A program made the position numbers and the translations under genes. A DNA stretch of 64,000 nucleotides from Callipepla californica brunnescens (lineage: Eukaryota; Chordata; Aves; Galliformes; Odontophoridae): assembly GCA_023055505.1 (NCBI GenBank), contig JALIRH010000003.1:62001-126000 (forward strand), given 5' to 3'. This document shows, piece by piece, positions 51,421 to 63,743 of this stretch. Numbering within the stretch: position 1 is the first letter of the stretch; every line of letters begins with the position of its first letter. Below the pieces are notes generated by a model. The model had not been told where the DNA came from and ran no database searches. It saw nothing but the letters and a program-made list of their open reading frames with translations.

Positions 51421-54398
51421 TATGTGGCTATTGTGTTTGAGTAAATGCTTGCTTGCCATAGTTGAAGACTTTGTTGTTCTGCTGTTACTGCTGTGCTTTC
51501 TATTGTGTTACAAAAGGGGAGATGTTCCTGTTTCTTCAAAGTTCAGATGTGAACAAAGGTCTAAGATTGAAAGCCTTCTGTATTTTTCTGAGTGCTTGAG
51601 GTAAGCTTGTCTAATTAAAAATAACCAAAAATATAACTAAAGAGGGATGTTTGCAACAGGTCTGCATTTCAGATGCCACTGGAGACATTATGAAAATAGG
51701 TAGTCAAAACTTTTTTTTTTTTCCACTTCAAATAAAGTACTGCTAGTAGTCAACAAGTCTTTTCCAATTCCCTCTTGCTGCTTTGTATTGCTGTGTATTA
51801 AAACACCAGGATATTTCAGATTATTCTTTTGGAAACTGAAAACTATTTAGGATGGTTTTTAATTAAAAAATTGTCTTTCTCTTTTGTAGAGAGAGTTAAT
51901 AGGGGATTTTCTTCCTATGAAGTACTAAAAGTTTCCCACATCTACTTGGAAAATAAATTATACTGAAGATTTAACAGAGGTTTCAGTCATCTATATGTTA
52001 CAAGAACAACAATAGAACGAATTTGCTGTTATAACGCTAAACCAAAGCACATTCTCAAAGAGTGAATGTCTATGGTATATAGATACCTCTAACATTTTGA
52101 CTTGTTTCCTGCTGCCAGAGAAAATCCTTCTTTTTTAGACATTTGGAACTATAAGAAAGAATCACTACCATAAAATTGGCAGGCTTTTTTGTTTTTTCCT
52201 CGGTTCTATCTCAAAGAAGATGAGGTATGTTCCACACCTGTAACTTTTAGTCATAGAGGCTTTAATTGTATGAGATTTAATTGTTTTGGCTTCCAGAAAA
52301 AGGGTTTTCAAATCTATTCAGTTAAGGCTGCTCTACAGGCTTGACAATAAATCCTTCAAATTTTCTGCACAGACTCAGGTCAATTGTTTGCTCTTTGAAG
52401 CTGAGGATGTCTTCAATACTGGCGTTCGGAAGAATTGTTCCTACAGAAATGTCTGTTTTAGTGTAAGCAGCATGCGTTGTTACCAGCAATTTATGCTTAA
52501 TAGTACTATAGACTTGTCACCAATTTTTAAGGACATTGGAAGACAAATTCCTTCAAGGATACTTTTTTCTCAGCATTACCTATGCTTTGGCATTTATTTT
52601 ATCTAGGTCTCACTTTGGTTTCTTTACAAAACTAAAAGGATGCTGTAACAACTCTGCATGATCTACTGTTTTAGCTGGGTGAATATAGAGTCTTACAGAC
52701 AAACCATCACAAATCATGGTGGTTTGTAACTTAAGAAGTTACATTTTTCTTAATTAATTACACTCCTTTTTCAGAGTGAGTAGAAGCTGGCATATGCCAA
52801 TGTTCACTGCTCCTGCAGTGGTGGATGTTTAATGAATACTGAGAAGCATGGTTGTAGAAGGGTGAGCACAGATGTTTTTGCTGATACTGCAAGGACTGAG
52901 GGGAGGAAAAGAGAGCAGGGGAGTGGTAGATCAGATGTTTCTTTTTAATTAGTCTGACTTGACAGGCAGCACTGTTTTAGTTGCCAAAGAGAGCATCCAA
53001 AAATCAGGTTAAATATAGCTTCAGTTATAATAACTGACTTCTTGTCTGGCTGTGGAGTTCTGGCACATGGGCTTCCCAAGCTTTCAGTAAAGTAGCGCTG
53101 GATGCTCTGTGAGAGGAGGAAAACTCCCAGATGGTTATGTATTTATTTATTTATTTTTCTTTTGGTTTATACTTTCTCAGCTCAGGTCACAGTCCTGGAT
53201 AGAAAACATTTTGTCTCTTTTTACATCTAGCTTGATTTGTACTTCTCCTTCAGTTTCTTTTTTTTGATTGACTTGTGAGAAAAGAAAACTAGAGTTGTCT
53301 TGTTAACTTCTGCTATTTGTCTTATGTTTGATTGTCATATGCTATATGTATTTGTTAAAATATATCATAGTCATATAGTAAATTACTATCTTACATGGTC
53401 TGGTATCTATTCCATGGATTATAAATTCTACTTCTGATCTCATGTGGGTAAGAATTTTCAAACACAATGTTTTACTCTTGAAAAATGCTGATTCAACAAA
53501 ACTAAAAAAAGACGTTGCAGGAACTTAATGATGGGATAAGTCATATCTCAAAGAAACCTTTTAGATGTGCTGTTCATGCTGGAAACAAATTGCGTCTTTC
53601 AGATGTTCCCTTCCTGAGCAGAGGCCCTGCTTTTCCTAAGAATCTATGTATTACTTTTGGCAGTTTACTTTGGCTAATGATTTCAATATTTAGGAAATGT
53701 TAGTACACTCTGTCCTCAGTTGGCTAACCTTGAACAAGTGATATTATTATTATTATTTTTTTTAGACATATTCAGGTGATTATGCCTAATCTTAGACCAC
53801 AAAATGAATTACTTGTGGGCTGCTATAGTTTAAAACTGTAGTATGTTAAACCCAAATAATGGGACAAATTTTGAAAACTAGAGCGGTCTTTCCATATTTT
53901 AGTGGAGTACAGACTTGAGCATTTCGAAGACATGTGCTGCAAGTTTTTGAATGGCTGTTTTAATATTTTTCAAGTCAGTTAACAACTAATAAACAACTAA
54001 GAAAAAATAGTGAAGAAAAGTAACATGGGTTATTTCATTAGATTCTGATTTTAATTCTGCTTGCATGGGGCTTCTATTAAAATATGACATCAAAACCTAT
54101 GTACCCTAATCAAATGAAGGCCCAGAAACCAGTCAAAGTCCCATAGGTCCTTAACTCCTCCTGCATCATTCCAATTGGTCTTGTTTCCCTCAGATTCCTT
54201 ATACTCAGACATGCCAAGCCCAAACATATGTAATGAATAACTGTATGTTTGTATTAATTCTGACGAATTATTTAAATTGGGCCATGAAGCACAAGATTCC
54301 AGCTCTTCCCTTTTCTCATATTTTTAGAACCTGTTTTTGTGGAAGTTAAACTACTGGAGGAAAAACTACAGTGTGTTATTCCTACTGAGCTCCCCAGT
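51421..54398. other. No recognised gene
   Basis: No gene is recognised. A short (ATTT)n tract lies at 53141-53159. Plus-strand frames at 52286-52606 and 53515-53703 have acceptor-like starts but no recognisable protein. Confidence 0.5.
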
Positions 54399-54853
54399 TA
54401 AAAAAAGATATGGATCTCCTAAAAGGAGTCCAGCAGAGGGTCACAAAGATAAGGGGTCTAGAACATCTCCTTTATGAGGAAAGACTGAGTAACCTGGGTC
54501 TGTTCAGCCTGAGGAAAAGAATACTGAGAGGGGGTCTGATAAATGTTTATAAATATCTAAAGGGAGGTGGGAGGTAAATGAATGAAGCCAGGCTCTTCTT
54601 AGTGATATGGAGCAATAGAACAAGGAGTAATGGCTTATATCTTGTACATAGGAAGTTCTGTACTAACATGCAGAAGAATGTCTTTGCCGTAGAGGTGACA
54701 GAGCTCTGAAATGGATTTCCCTGGGAGGCTGTGTATTCTCTTTCTATTGAGATTTTCAAGACTCATCTGGATGACTACCTGTGCAACCTATGTTAGCAGG
54801 GTGATTGGGCTTTATTTGAGGTTTCTTCCAACCTCTGTGACTCTGTGATTTAG
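54399..54853 (+). mobile_element. CR1 LINE fragment with 3' end
   Basis: Sense CR1 landmarks run in order: GGAGTCCAGCAGAGGGTCAC, CATCTCCTTTATGAGGAAAG, CCTGGGTCTGTTCAGCCTGA, GAGAGGGGGTCTGATAAATG, TTCCCTGGGAGGCTGTG, CTCATCTGGATGACTACCTG and CTTCCAACCTCTGTGACTCT, then TGTGATT. The 3' end appears complete and the 5' side is truncated. It shares its subfamily phrasing with 28661-28905. Confidence 0.95.
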
Positions 54854-55810
54854 GATTTAAGACAATTTTCTCAGTAATATTTTTTCATATTGAATAATCC
54901 TTCTTTTTTGTTCTTTTTGTCTATCTTTTTGTCTATCTATTTACTATTATGCAAAGCAAACAGAATGTATTCTCAAGATAAAATGGTACCAAAAGACTCT
55001 GCAGCTTAACTTTTTTTGGAAATCTTTACAATTCTATCATGAACACTTTAAACAATAGGAAAGATTTGAGATCAATTTCCTGTCTAAAATGTCACTAGAG
55101 TTCAAAGTTTTTAGTAACCTTCAATATGGTAAAATATGTTCTTATCATAGTTATGAGATTTAAATTCAGAAATTAATTTGTTTAAAAGTTTAACTACTTT
55201 AGAACTTTAGAATAGGCCACACAACATACAGTTGTCTTTCAATGAAGTCCTTCCTTTCTTCTTTTTTTGTTTGTTTGTTTGTTTGTGTTTGGTGGGGAGG
55301 AAGAGGCAAGAGGGTAAAAAAGATGATCCAAATGAGAGGCTTTTGTAACTTATTTCATAGCTCTAGGCTGTGTTATCCTACTTGGTAGTAGGAAGGGTAC
55401 TTATGACTGAACAAAAACCGAGTGTTATTTGGCCGCACAGACACTTTACCTAACTAGATATCTATGTCTGTTACTAAGCAATCATTCTAGAGCATGTGGG
55501 GGGAAAAACACCCAACACCCTGAAACAATGAAACTGATTAGGAGAAGGTGAATCTCATCCAAAATTAGGTGTATGTGAAAGTGGTTTCTGTAAGAGCCCT
55601 GACTTAGTTTTGCTCTTTCACGTTATGCTTCAGATTATCTCCCATTTAAGGAATGTTTTATGGCTCCTTACCATAAGTAGCAACTACTGATTGTTTTAAT
55701 ATTAGCAAATTCTCCACAAATCACACATTCGAGAATGAGTTAAAAAATAAAAATAAAAAATAAAAAAAATTCACAGCTTAAGCCTTGTAGCTTATGTCTT
55801 AATTTTACTT
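54854..55810. other. No recognised gene
   Basis: No gene or named repeat is recognised. Simple repeats are (GTTT)n at 55262-55291 and an A-rich TAAAAA tract at 55741-55769. Confidence 0.55.
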
Positions 55811-56060
55811 CATGCTGTGCATGGCCATTTGGATTGTGGCTTGTCTTTCACATTGCTGTTCCCATTGCTGAATTATACCACTTACTGGTTCACTGTGCTC
55901 GTGTTCACTGTTTGGTCTCCAGAAACATTCAGCTATTGATGAATCTGCATAACATCTGCAGGATGTTATTTTTTTCAGGAGGTAGGAATTCTGTTACACG
56001 TTTTTGCTTCATACATATTTCCATGTTAGACACTATTTTGTCAGACTTTCCCTTTGCAGT
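55811..56060 (-). mobile_element. Second mariner-type relic, strongly decayed
   Basis: The minus strand aligns by eye with 44500-44750. Shared stretches include CATGGAA followed by TATGAAGCAAA, then GGAGACCAAACAGTG and GAGCACA, and finally GGCCATGCACAGC near the low end. It has its own indels and an in-frame stop. Here the frame is intact across the site where the other copy is shifted, so the two decayed independently. Neither terminal repeat is seen. Confidence 0.75.
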
Positions 56061-57825
56061 CTAGTGATTGTTAGGACACCATGGGTCCCTAATTCCTAAA
56101 TATGCATTGGCTTATTTGTCAGAATCAATACAGTCTGCAAATGTTCAAAAGCATTTCGTGAGGAGTTTAGCAGAACAAATAAGACTCTGGGTGTTAATTC
56201 AGTATAGTATCAGCCTTATTTCATCAAGATCAGAGCAGAGAAGATCCCTCTGTTTTGTCACCTGTATGCTTATTAAACAAATTTGGAAAGATTGTCTGGA
56301 AGGTGAAACGAAGAAAGCTGTAAATGCATCTACACTGATGCTGGATGATAAACAACCCATACAGTGCTTTTGTTTTCTTTTCTAAAAAGAAACTTTTTTT
56401 TCTTTTTTTTTTTTGCTCTGCTTTATTTACAGCCTTTATCATTGACTTAGGGTACGTGAACTTAAGGTTGGAGACAGCAAAACATCTGATCTTCTGGTCG
56501 TACAATCTTACTTTTAGCATGGATAAGTAGTTGTGAACGGTGAAAGTATCTTACTGTGTCTTGTTTGAGTTGTATGTGGTAGTAGTTAATAGTAGTAATA
56601 ATAGTAACGGTAGTAATTGATATTCTGGAATAAAAAAGGCTTATTTGTATAATAATAAAAGTATCTTCTTCTCAAGGTGCTCTTTAAAAAAAAGATCAAA
56701 ATAAGTTCACCCTATGCTGATAGATTCAGATCCTGAAAGAAGTGCAAGTTGCCATACTGCAAGCTATTCATTTCTACATTATGTAGAGATACTGCAGCAT
56801 TTAAGAGCTGTAGGAAGCCCCTGCTATGGTAATGACATAGTTATAAATATTATATACAAAAGGTTAGCCTGAGTTTTCTGGGGATGATAGGTGTTTTATG
56901 ATGCTCTCTGACTAGCTTCAGGAGTAAGTATTTGAGCTCACGTACATATTCTCACCTCTGCCTAGACTTACACAGTCTAAATTCTTCTCACATTGCTGCA
57001 CCTACTGTTTCTTGTTGCTGAATCTGGGTAGGTATAATGTAGACTGGAAACCAAGCTCTTAGGATGTTTTTTTTTGCAAAAAAAGATGCATTTTTGACAT
57101 TTTTTCATTTAACCCTAGTTGTTTGCTGCCTACCCTCTTCACTACCAGAATCCATCTATGCATTCCTTTCCTAAACTCATTCAAAGTGAACCTCTCTGTT
57201 CCTGACGCAGACAGCAAAAAATAGACAGTTGTCAAATTCATACTGTTTCTATCAAAAAATTTTGAACATCTTTTCTCCGTGGGGTACGCTATCTGCCAAG
57301 CTGACTTGAGTAACAGCTATAGCCTGTCATTTATGACTGATCTTCTCCCAGACCTTTGTAAATAGTCAGTGTATGATTTAAGATTCCTTAAGCAAACAGT
57401 AAAAGATAAAGTACTCTCAGGAAAGTGTTTTTGGAAAGGCATACACACAGAAAGTGAGAGCTGAAGAAGTTAAAGCAGAAGCTGAAAGAAGTGTTTTATC
57501 AGTGCCAATAGGAAAACTGAAAGGACTGTCAAAGGTGACTAGAATAAAGAAACTTATTGTGTAAAGAATTCCAGTGCAAGGTAGTTGAATATTCATGCAA
57601 ACTGAAATACAGCATCTTGAGGTTACTGGGAGTCCCAGCAAACCTGAGCAACGTGTTTCTGAAATCTTGTTATAGGAGATGATTCTATATATATCCAGTT
57701 AATCTTACTTTCTAGAACAGAGTCTCTTTTTATCTCAGTTGTCTTATTGCTTTGAAAACCATGTTATTTGATGTGAAACCCTGATTTTTCTCAGTCTCTA
57801 TTCAGTTGTTTCTAACCCACACTGA
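56061..57825. other. No recognised gene
   Basis: No gene or named repeat is recognised. T tracts lie near 56392-56413, and a GTA/ATA-rich simple stretch lies near 56577-56620. Confidence 0.55.
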
Positions 57826-58375
57826 TAGAATCAGAATGGTGGAGATTAGGGGGAATTTTTGGAGGCTGTCTGGTCTAGCATCTCTGCTTGAGCAGGGCCA
57901 CCCATGGTGACCTAGAGATGGTAGACTATGACTTTGCTTGTGAATATCTCCTGAGAGAGAGAGAGTTTCCACTGAAAGGTTGTGAGGCTGTGCCAGTGCT
58001 TGGACACCTATACAGTGGGGAAAAAAAAATGTTCCTTGATGTTCAGACAGTCTGCCATGTTTCAGTTTGTGTCTACTCTTGTCCTGGTGCTGGGCACCAC
58101 TGTGAAGAGCCTGGCTCTGTCTTTGTACTCTCTTTTCAGGTGTTTGTAGATCTTGTCAAGATCCAGATCCTGATTGTCTGAACTCTTTCAGCTACACCTA
58201 ATATGAGAGATGCTCCAGTTCCTCAAACATCTTAGTGGTCTTTTGCTGTACTTCTCTATTATGTCCATATCTCTGTTCTACTGTGGAGCTGAGAGCTGGA
58301 CTCTGTATGTAACTGCACCCATGCTGAACAGAAGGGAAGTACCACCTCATCTTGAATTGCTGGCAACATTGATAG
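57826..58375 (-). mobile_element. CR1 LINE fragment, 3' region
   Basis: The complement of the CR1 tail (TGATAGAATCAGAATGG) opens the segment. Diverged antisense CR1 follows, including GGTCTAGCATCTCTGCTTGA, GCAGGGCCACCCATGGTGAC, TTGTCCTGGTGCTGGGCACC and GAGATGCTCCAGTTCCTCAA. It is about 550 bases long, lies on the minus strand, and is more diverged than the copy at 35604-36420. No intact frame remains. Confidence 0.88.
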
Positions 58376-60096
58376 AAATGAATGTGGTGAATGTGAATGT
58401 TTAAGTTGCATGCTTTTCTCCAAATAAAAAAATAAAGAGTATTGCAGACCCATGATGTTGCTTTAACATCAAATCAGTTTGTCACTCTTGGTGGGGAACA
58501 GTGGGCATTCTGCCAGGTTGAGATTAAAGCAGTGATAATTTTAAGGGTAAGTGCAAAAACTTTGTAGTTCTTGACATCTGTACCCTTATTCCTTTCTGAG
58601 AGGAGGATTTTGGAAAGGTATCTCAGAAAATCCCTTTTTGTCAGCATGTGGAGAATGTGTATGACCTCAAGATATTATTTCACCGAAGAACATAACCAAA
58701 TGCTAAAAGTGGAAGTTCCCTATCCAGTTCTGTTGACATTAGTCTGGATCATAAAGCTCATATCACAGTTTACTTTATAAGCGTTGTGTCACAGTATACA
58801 CACATCTTGCAAAAGTAACATATTTAGGCTTGTTAAAAGGGTAGTCATATCTCTGTCCTTGTATTCGCAGTGTCTAAAAAATTATGAATCTTAACACTTT
58901 TGGCCTTGGGGATAGCAATATGGTGTAAATATGCTGTTTTGCTGCAGTTGATTTTAGGGCAGTCTTTCTAGGTTATGACTTTGGTAGGTAGCTAACTGAA
59001 TGACAAATGATATTCAGCCAGCTCTTTCATTCAAAAATGCTAGTTGAGGTCTTGATATTAATCTCCTCATTTGCATGGGAGCAATCCATGTATTTTTGTC
59101 AATGGAGGGAACTTCATGGGGAAATTAAAGAAAATTAAATTCATTTAGGTTTTACAACACACTCCAGGCAGTGATAGATATAGATTCCCTCAAGTAAAAT
59201 GAAGCTGTGTTTTCCACATCCTGGCTGGTGAATATAATAAAGAGCGTACTAACAAGTAACAGCATAAGTATTTTACTGGAAGAGAATGGTTATTGACAAA
59301 TATTTTTGCAAAACTCTTTGAATGCTTTCAAAATAAGATCCTCAGAGCTTACTATAAAATGCAAAGGTGCACTACAGTCAGGCATATCTTGGTTCTGATA
59401 GAAACTCACTGAGCTTATTCAAGTTTACATTCTTGAGGTTAAGTGCCTAGATTCTACCTAAAATCTGCATTCTATCCCCCTATATCTCATCTTTCATTAG
59501 TGCTCTCAACACCATCTTTTTACAAGAACATTAAAAAGTGAATGAAGAAAAAGTCACAAAATTATCTGAGTAATGGAATTAGCTCTTTGCTGCAAGAGAG
59601 TCAAGGTCCTTGTTCATCTTAGGTTATTCGGGTTGCATGTGAAATTACTTGATTCTAGCAGTATCAAAGAAATTTTACGAAAGCCAATTATTAGTCTATG
59701 GAAAAAGCATGCAAAGGACATATTTTGGATACTGGAGGTGACTATTGGTTAGACAGTCTGCATAGGAAGTGTATTTTCCATGTCTTGATATCCTCATTTC
59801 AGTAATGTTTACCTTTAAGAAAGACATGCCTTGGCTGAACATGACTTCTGGAGGAAATTGGAAGTGATGAAAAAATGGTCCAACAGTCCATTATGGTTTT
59901 AAATTTGAAGAACTCAAAAGTTTTATTCATTCTGTACTGAAAAAAGCTCTGAAATTGTACAAGACAGAGAATTAATAGCAGTATAAATACACTGGCTAAA
60001 AACATATATGATAGTTTCATGCACTCAATAAGGTGGTATGAAGTAAAACTCTTTAGAATCTGACAGCATAATATTTAGTGATGTTCTGTCTCCAGT
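58376..60096. other. No recognised gene
   Basis: No gene or named repeat is recognised in this AT-rich stretch. Confidence 0.55.
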
Positions 60097-60450
60097 GTGT
60101 GGGAATATGGCTGCCTAAGGAACTTGAATATCTGTAAGTCTGCGGTTTCTGATAAGGTGCATCCCAGAGTTCTGAGGGAAATGGGTGACGTAGTTGTCAA
60201 GCCACTCTATACAATACATGAAAACTCGTGGCAATTAGGTGAAGTCCCTGGTGACTGGAAAAAAAGGCAATACCACATCCATTTTTAAGAAGGGTAGAAA
60301 GGATGACTCAGGAAAATACTGACCTGTCAACATCACTAAGGAAGATCATGGACCTGGATCTTGGACCTGGGTTGCGGCACTCCAAACAGCATATTTCAGT
60401 AAGGCTTTTTCTATTGCTATGGCTCATGTCCGTATGTCAATTTTGTCATC
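60097..60450 (+). pseudogene. CR1 ORF2 reverse-transcriptase fragment
   Basis: The translation contains VHPRVLREMGDVVVKPL and SWQLGEVPGDWKK. These are hallmarks of the N-terminal part of the CR1 reverse-transcriptase domain, the enzyme that copies the LINE RNA at its target site. After a frameshift near 60265-60270 the family pattern continues (SIFKKGRKDD), then stops interrupt it. About 100 bases on, TTTCAGTAAGGCTTTT matches the later FSKAF motif, which suggests an internal deletion. Unlike the other CR1 copies here, this one preserves an internal coding segment and not the 3' end. Confidence 0.85.
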
Positions 60451-63400
60451 TCACTAGTCCAGGTAATTAAGCTGTACAGTGGGGACCTGGACAGTTGTAT
60501 ACAATACCTGGTTCAGGGCACCTGAAGTCTTTAAAGATAAATAAATAAATAATTGAGGTTTATCTGCCCTTGAAAATTAGGTGTGCTTTAAATTTCATAG
60601 AATATTTCTGAAGTGGAAATATTTGTCTGGACTGAAAGGTCAGGATGCAAGAACAACTCCTGTGTGTCCTAACTGAAAAAAATTTGTTTCAGACTTGCAG
60701 TTTTACAGAGAATGATGCCCTAGCCATACATCATCAAATGTCTTCCCATTGCATATCACGTTGAAATACTTAGTGCTCCTTCTGTTAGTGGGTTTTGCCC
60801 ATGTCATTCTGATCGCAAATGGTAGACCCAGACCTGACCATTTGTGAAGTGTTCATTAGGTGAGGTGAAATATAGCAATATGCAAGCCAACATGCAACAT
60901 TTTCTACAGCTGCAAGATGTTTCTTAAAAAGTGCAGTTAAGTTTGGATGAAGTTTTTCTGTATGGTAAATATCCCACTGCCTCTAAATGCACTTTTCCTA
61001 TTAAAAATATTATAGGTTTATCATAACAATCTGCTCAAATCTGAATACTCATTTCAAACAGTCATTGAAACAATTACCAATCTTTACCTCCCCATATTTT
61101 TTAAGAACAATAATGCAGGACAGAACAATAATGCAGGACTTTTGATCCTCCACATTGCATTGTATCTCTTGCTCAGATAACACTCGTTTCATCTGTGACT
61201 GAACATAGTTTACTTTTCACAAGGTCTGAATTAGTGTCAGGATTTTACCAGCTTACACGTTTCAAATGGTTGTATATATTAGCGCAAATTACATTTTAAA
61301 AGTATCTTACTCTGTGTAATTTGCTCCATAATGCTGCATAGTGTGTGTCCCATAGGTGTGGCCCAGCAGAAGGCACAAGCATCTGCAGGCCTTGATCTTG
61401 GTCCTTGGAGGCATTTCGACCTTTCTATGAATGCCTGGGTGGAAGAAGGAGAGAAGCAAGTGCAAGCTTTCTTAATTTGGCAGCCAGAAACAGGGGCAGA
61501 GATAATGCTGTCATTGCTACAACTGTAGCAGTGAGAAGGGACCCTAAAGTGGAATGTGACCCCTAAAATGACCTCCTTCAGTTGACAAAGCTCCCTCTTA
61601 CCAGCATCCTAACTCTGGATCATGGGAAGCATACAAAATATTTAATGTTACATTTTCTTTGTGGGACAAAACCCCTTGATTTTAAAAAAGTTAAATCATC
61701 ATAACATCATAACTGTCTATTTAATATGAATTCCATCATACTGTGTTTTAATCTGGGCTCAGAGTCATTAAGATAACATTTGAAAGCTTTCTAATAACAC
61801 AGTAAATGGCATAATTAGTATTCATTACATATGGATAGTCTATACATGTTTTCATCATAAATTGATGTTGAACATGATTCATTTAATTAAACATGGCATT
61901 TGTGATGCATGTGTCTAATCCAGACTAGTCCCTTAGATCATTGGAAGAATAGTAAATGGGTATGATTAATTTAATTCTAATATAAATGTCTAGCATAAAT
62001 GATACCAATTGTCCTAGACATAGATTTTTCTCTCTTTAGCACTAAAAGTTAGCAGAAGGATGAAAAAATCTTGTTGTCATTTTGCCAGAAGTCTTCTACT
62101 ATAGTATGTGAAATTACATTCTTGTGAAGCATGAAATAACAAATGGTGGTTTGATTCAAAATCCAGTGCTTCTTTTCTATGCAACTAACAGTGATGGAAG
62201 CAACCTGTTTTCCCAATGTTGCTGACTTAGAAGAATAGTTTGATCACGCCTTCTGATATAAATGGATCACTCAAACACTACAGTATGAGTTGGCCTACGA
62301 CCAGCTGTTAACAGTAACACCAGGTTACTCAAAATATTTCTCAGTTGCACTTGGGTATGCTACATACCAACATGTGTTGTTACTAAAGGATATAGTCACA
62401 TTTTTATAGGGGATGACAGTGTGGTTCAAGTGTCTGTTGGGTAAGGGTGGTCACAAGCTTAGGATGTTTTTCCTATTGTCTCGAGGGAATCTGAGGCACT
62501 GAATTACAAATTCAGGTTTGCTTTATAGAAACTAAGCATCTAAGTAGTGTTTAAACATAAGGAAGTCTGACTCTTCTACTTCATATCTAGAGCCCATCAC
62601 AGCAGACCTTCTACTTGTCTGAAGACTGGAAGTGTGCTAAGATTTTCACAGACTCAGTGTCTTTGTCACCAGACTGCTCACTGTTGTTGCCTGCAGCTCT
62701 CACTCACAGCAGATCTCATTAAAAGTTGGTCTATTTCAGCAGAAAAATAATTAGTAAAATTATGCTGTGAAGCATAACTGTTCTTCAAGCTGCAGAAATT
62801 TTTCACTTGATTTCAGTGAGTCAGCTCAAGACTACGTATACATTAGTTTTTTGCAATCTTTTCATTAATGTCGACTTTTGAAGTTAACGATGGATAACTC
62901 AGAGTAAGGGATGTACTCTATTTTTTGCCAGATGAAGGATGCTACAACAGAAGACATGCAATTTGTAATAGAAATCTCCCAAAAGATACATAAAATGTAG
63001 CTTAAACTCATATCTAGATCTAAAAAGAATGTCTAAAATTGTATTGTGCGCCATTTCTTTTTGTTTAAATGAGGCTCTGATGAATGGCTATTTATCTTCC
63101 TGATAAGGGAAAAAATATACTACCACAGTGATTTGCATGCACACATACAAAACGTATTTCAGAATTCCCTAATGAAATATTGGAACTTGGAAAAAAGGTT
63201 ATTAGAACATTATCATTTATGCTTTGCACTGAAGGTAGTTGGAGAAACCCACAGATTTACCCTGAAATTTATATTTAAAAAAAAAAAAAGGGAAATTTTT
63301 CTCTAGAATGGAAAAGCCATGATTTTTTTTTGCCTCATATGCTCTATTACAGAGCAGTCTGTTAAAAGAATGCAGATATCCAGAGGTCAAAGTGTATTTG

Positions 63401-63588
63401 CATGATAGGCGCATAATCCATGTTGTTACAGCTGAGCTAGAGCCGGTAATCAAATTAGTTCAGTTATCTTTACAAGAAGTCCAAGTCAAAGCCTAGGACA
63501 CGCAAGGGAGTAGCTAGCAGTGTGCAGGTTTTTTCAAAATTTAGTGTGCTGACAATTCAGCAATTAATTTTTTCTCTTCCAAAATCAG
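60451..63588. other. No recognised gene; motif-rich AT stretch
   Basis: No gene is recognised. It contains (AAAT)n at 60539-60554 and an exact 18-bp tandem duplication at 61104-61139. A GC-richer open patch lies at 61,331-61,528. A stretch dense in TAATTA-type motifs lies at about 61,660-62,030. Confidence 0.5.
61104..61139. repeat. Perfect 18-bp tandem duplication
   Basis: The unit AGAACAATAATGCAGGAC at 61104-61121 is repeated exactly at 61122-61139. It is probably a recent local duplication. Confidence 0.95.
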
Positions 63589-63743
63589 ATGGGAAAATGG
63601 CATTATGTAGTTTCATAACGATCAAGCCTCAAAGTCCAGATCCTTACAGGTTTCTCATAGAGCAGAATCTTGAACGAGATTTAATTGCAAAAAAAAGTGA
63701 ATTAATTTCTCTTTCAAGTCACGTATCTCTGCTTCCAAAGCAG
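63589..63743 (+). CDS. Candidate internal coding exon, unrecognised protein
   Basis: A clear acceptor (pyrimidine-rich TTTTTTCTCTTCC followed by AAAATCAG, ending at 63588) opens 155 bases that are free of stops in one frame. They end at CCAAAGCAG, followed by the donor GTATAG. The frame enters in phase 2. The peptide contains MALCSFITIKPQSPDPYRFL and then a charged stretch, IEQNLERDLIAKKSEL, that could be helical. Composition and residue mix look more protein-like than other frames in the window. I do not recognise the family. The donor departs from consensus (GTATAG), and the next exon would lie beyond the right edge. Alternatives are a non-coding exon or a chance frame. Confidence 0.35.

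Noticed and set aside
52286..52606. Possible exon beginning after TTGGCTTCCAG
   Set aside because: The acceptor is weak and the frame runs on past the donor-like GTAAGC at 52464. No protein family is recognisable, and it is less convincing than the segments listed.
57888..58404. Plus-strand open frames of 64-97 codons
   Set aside because: They lie within an antisense CR1 copy and reflect its sequence.
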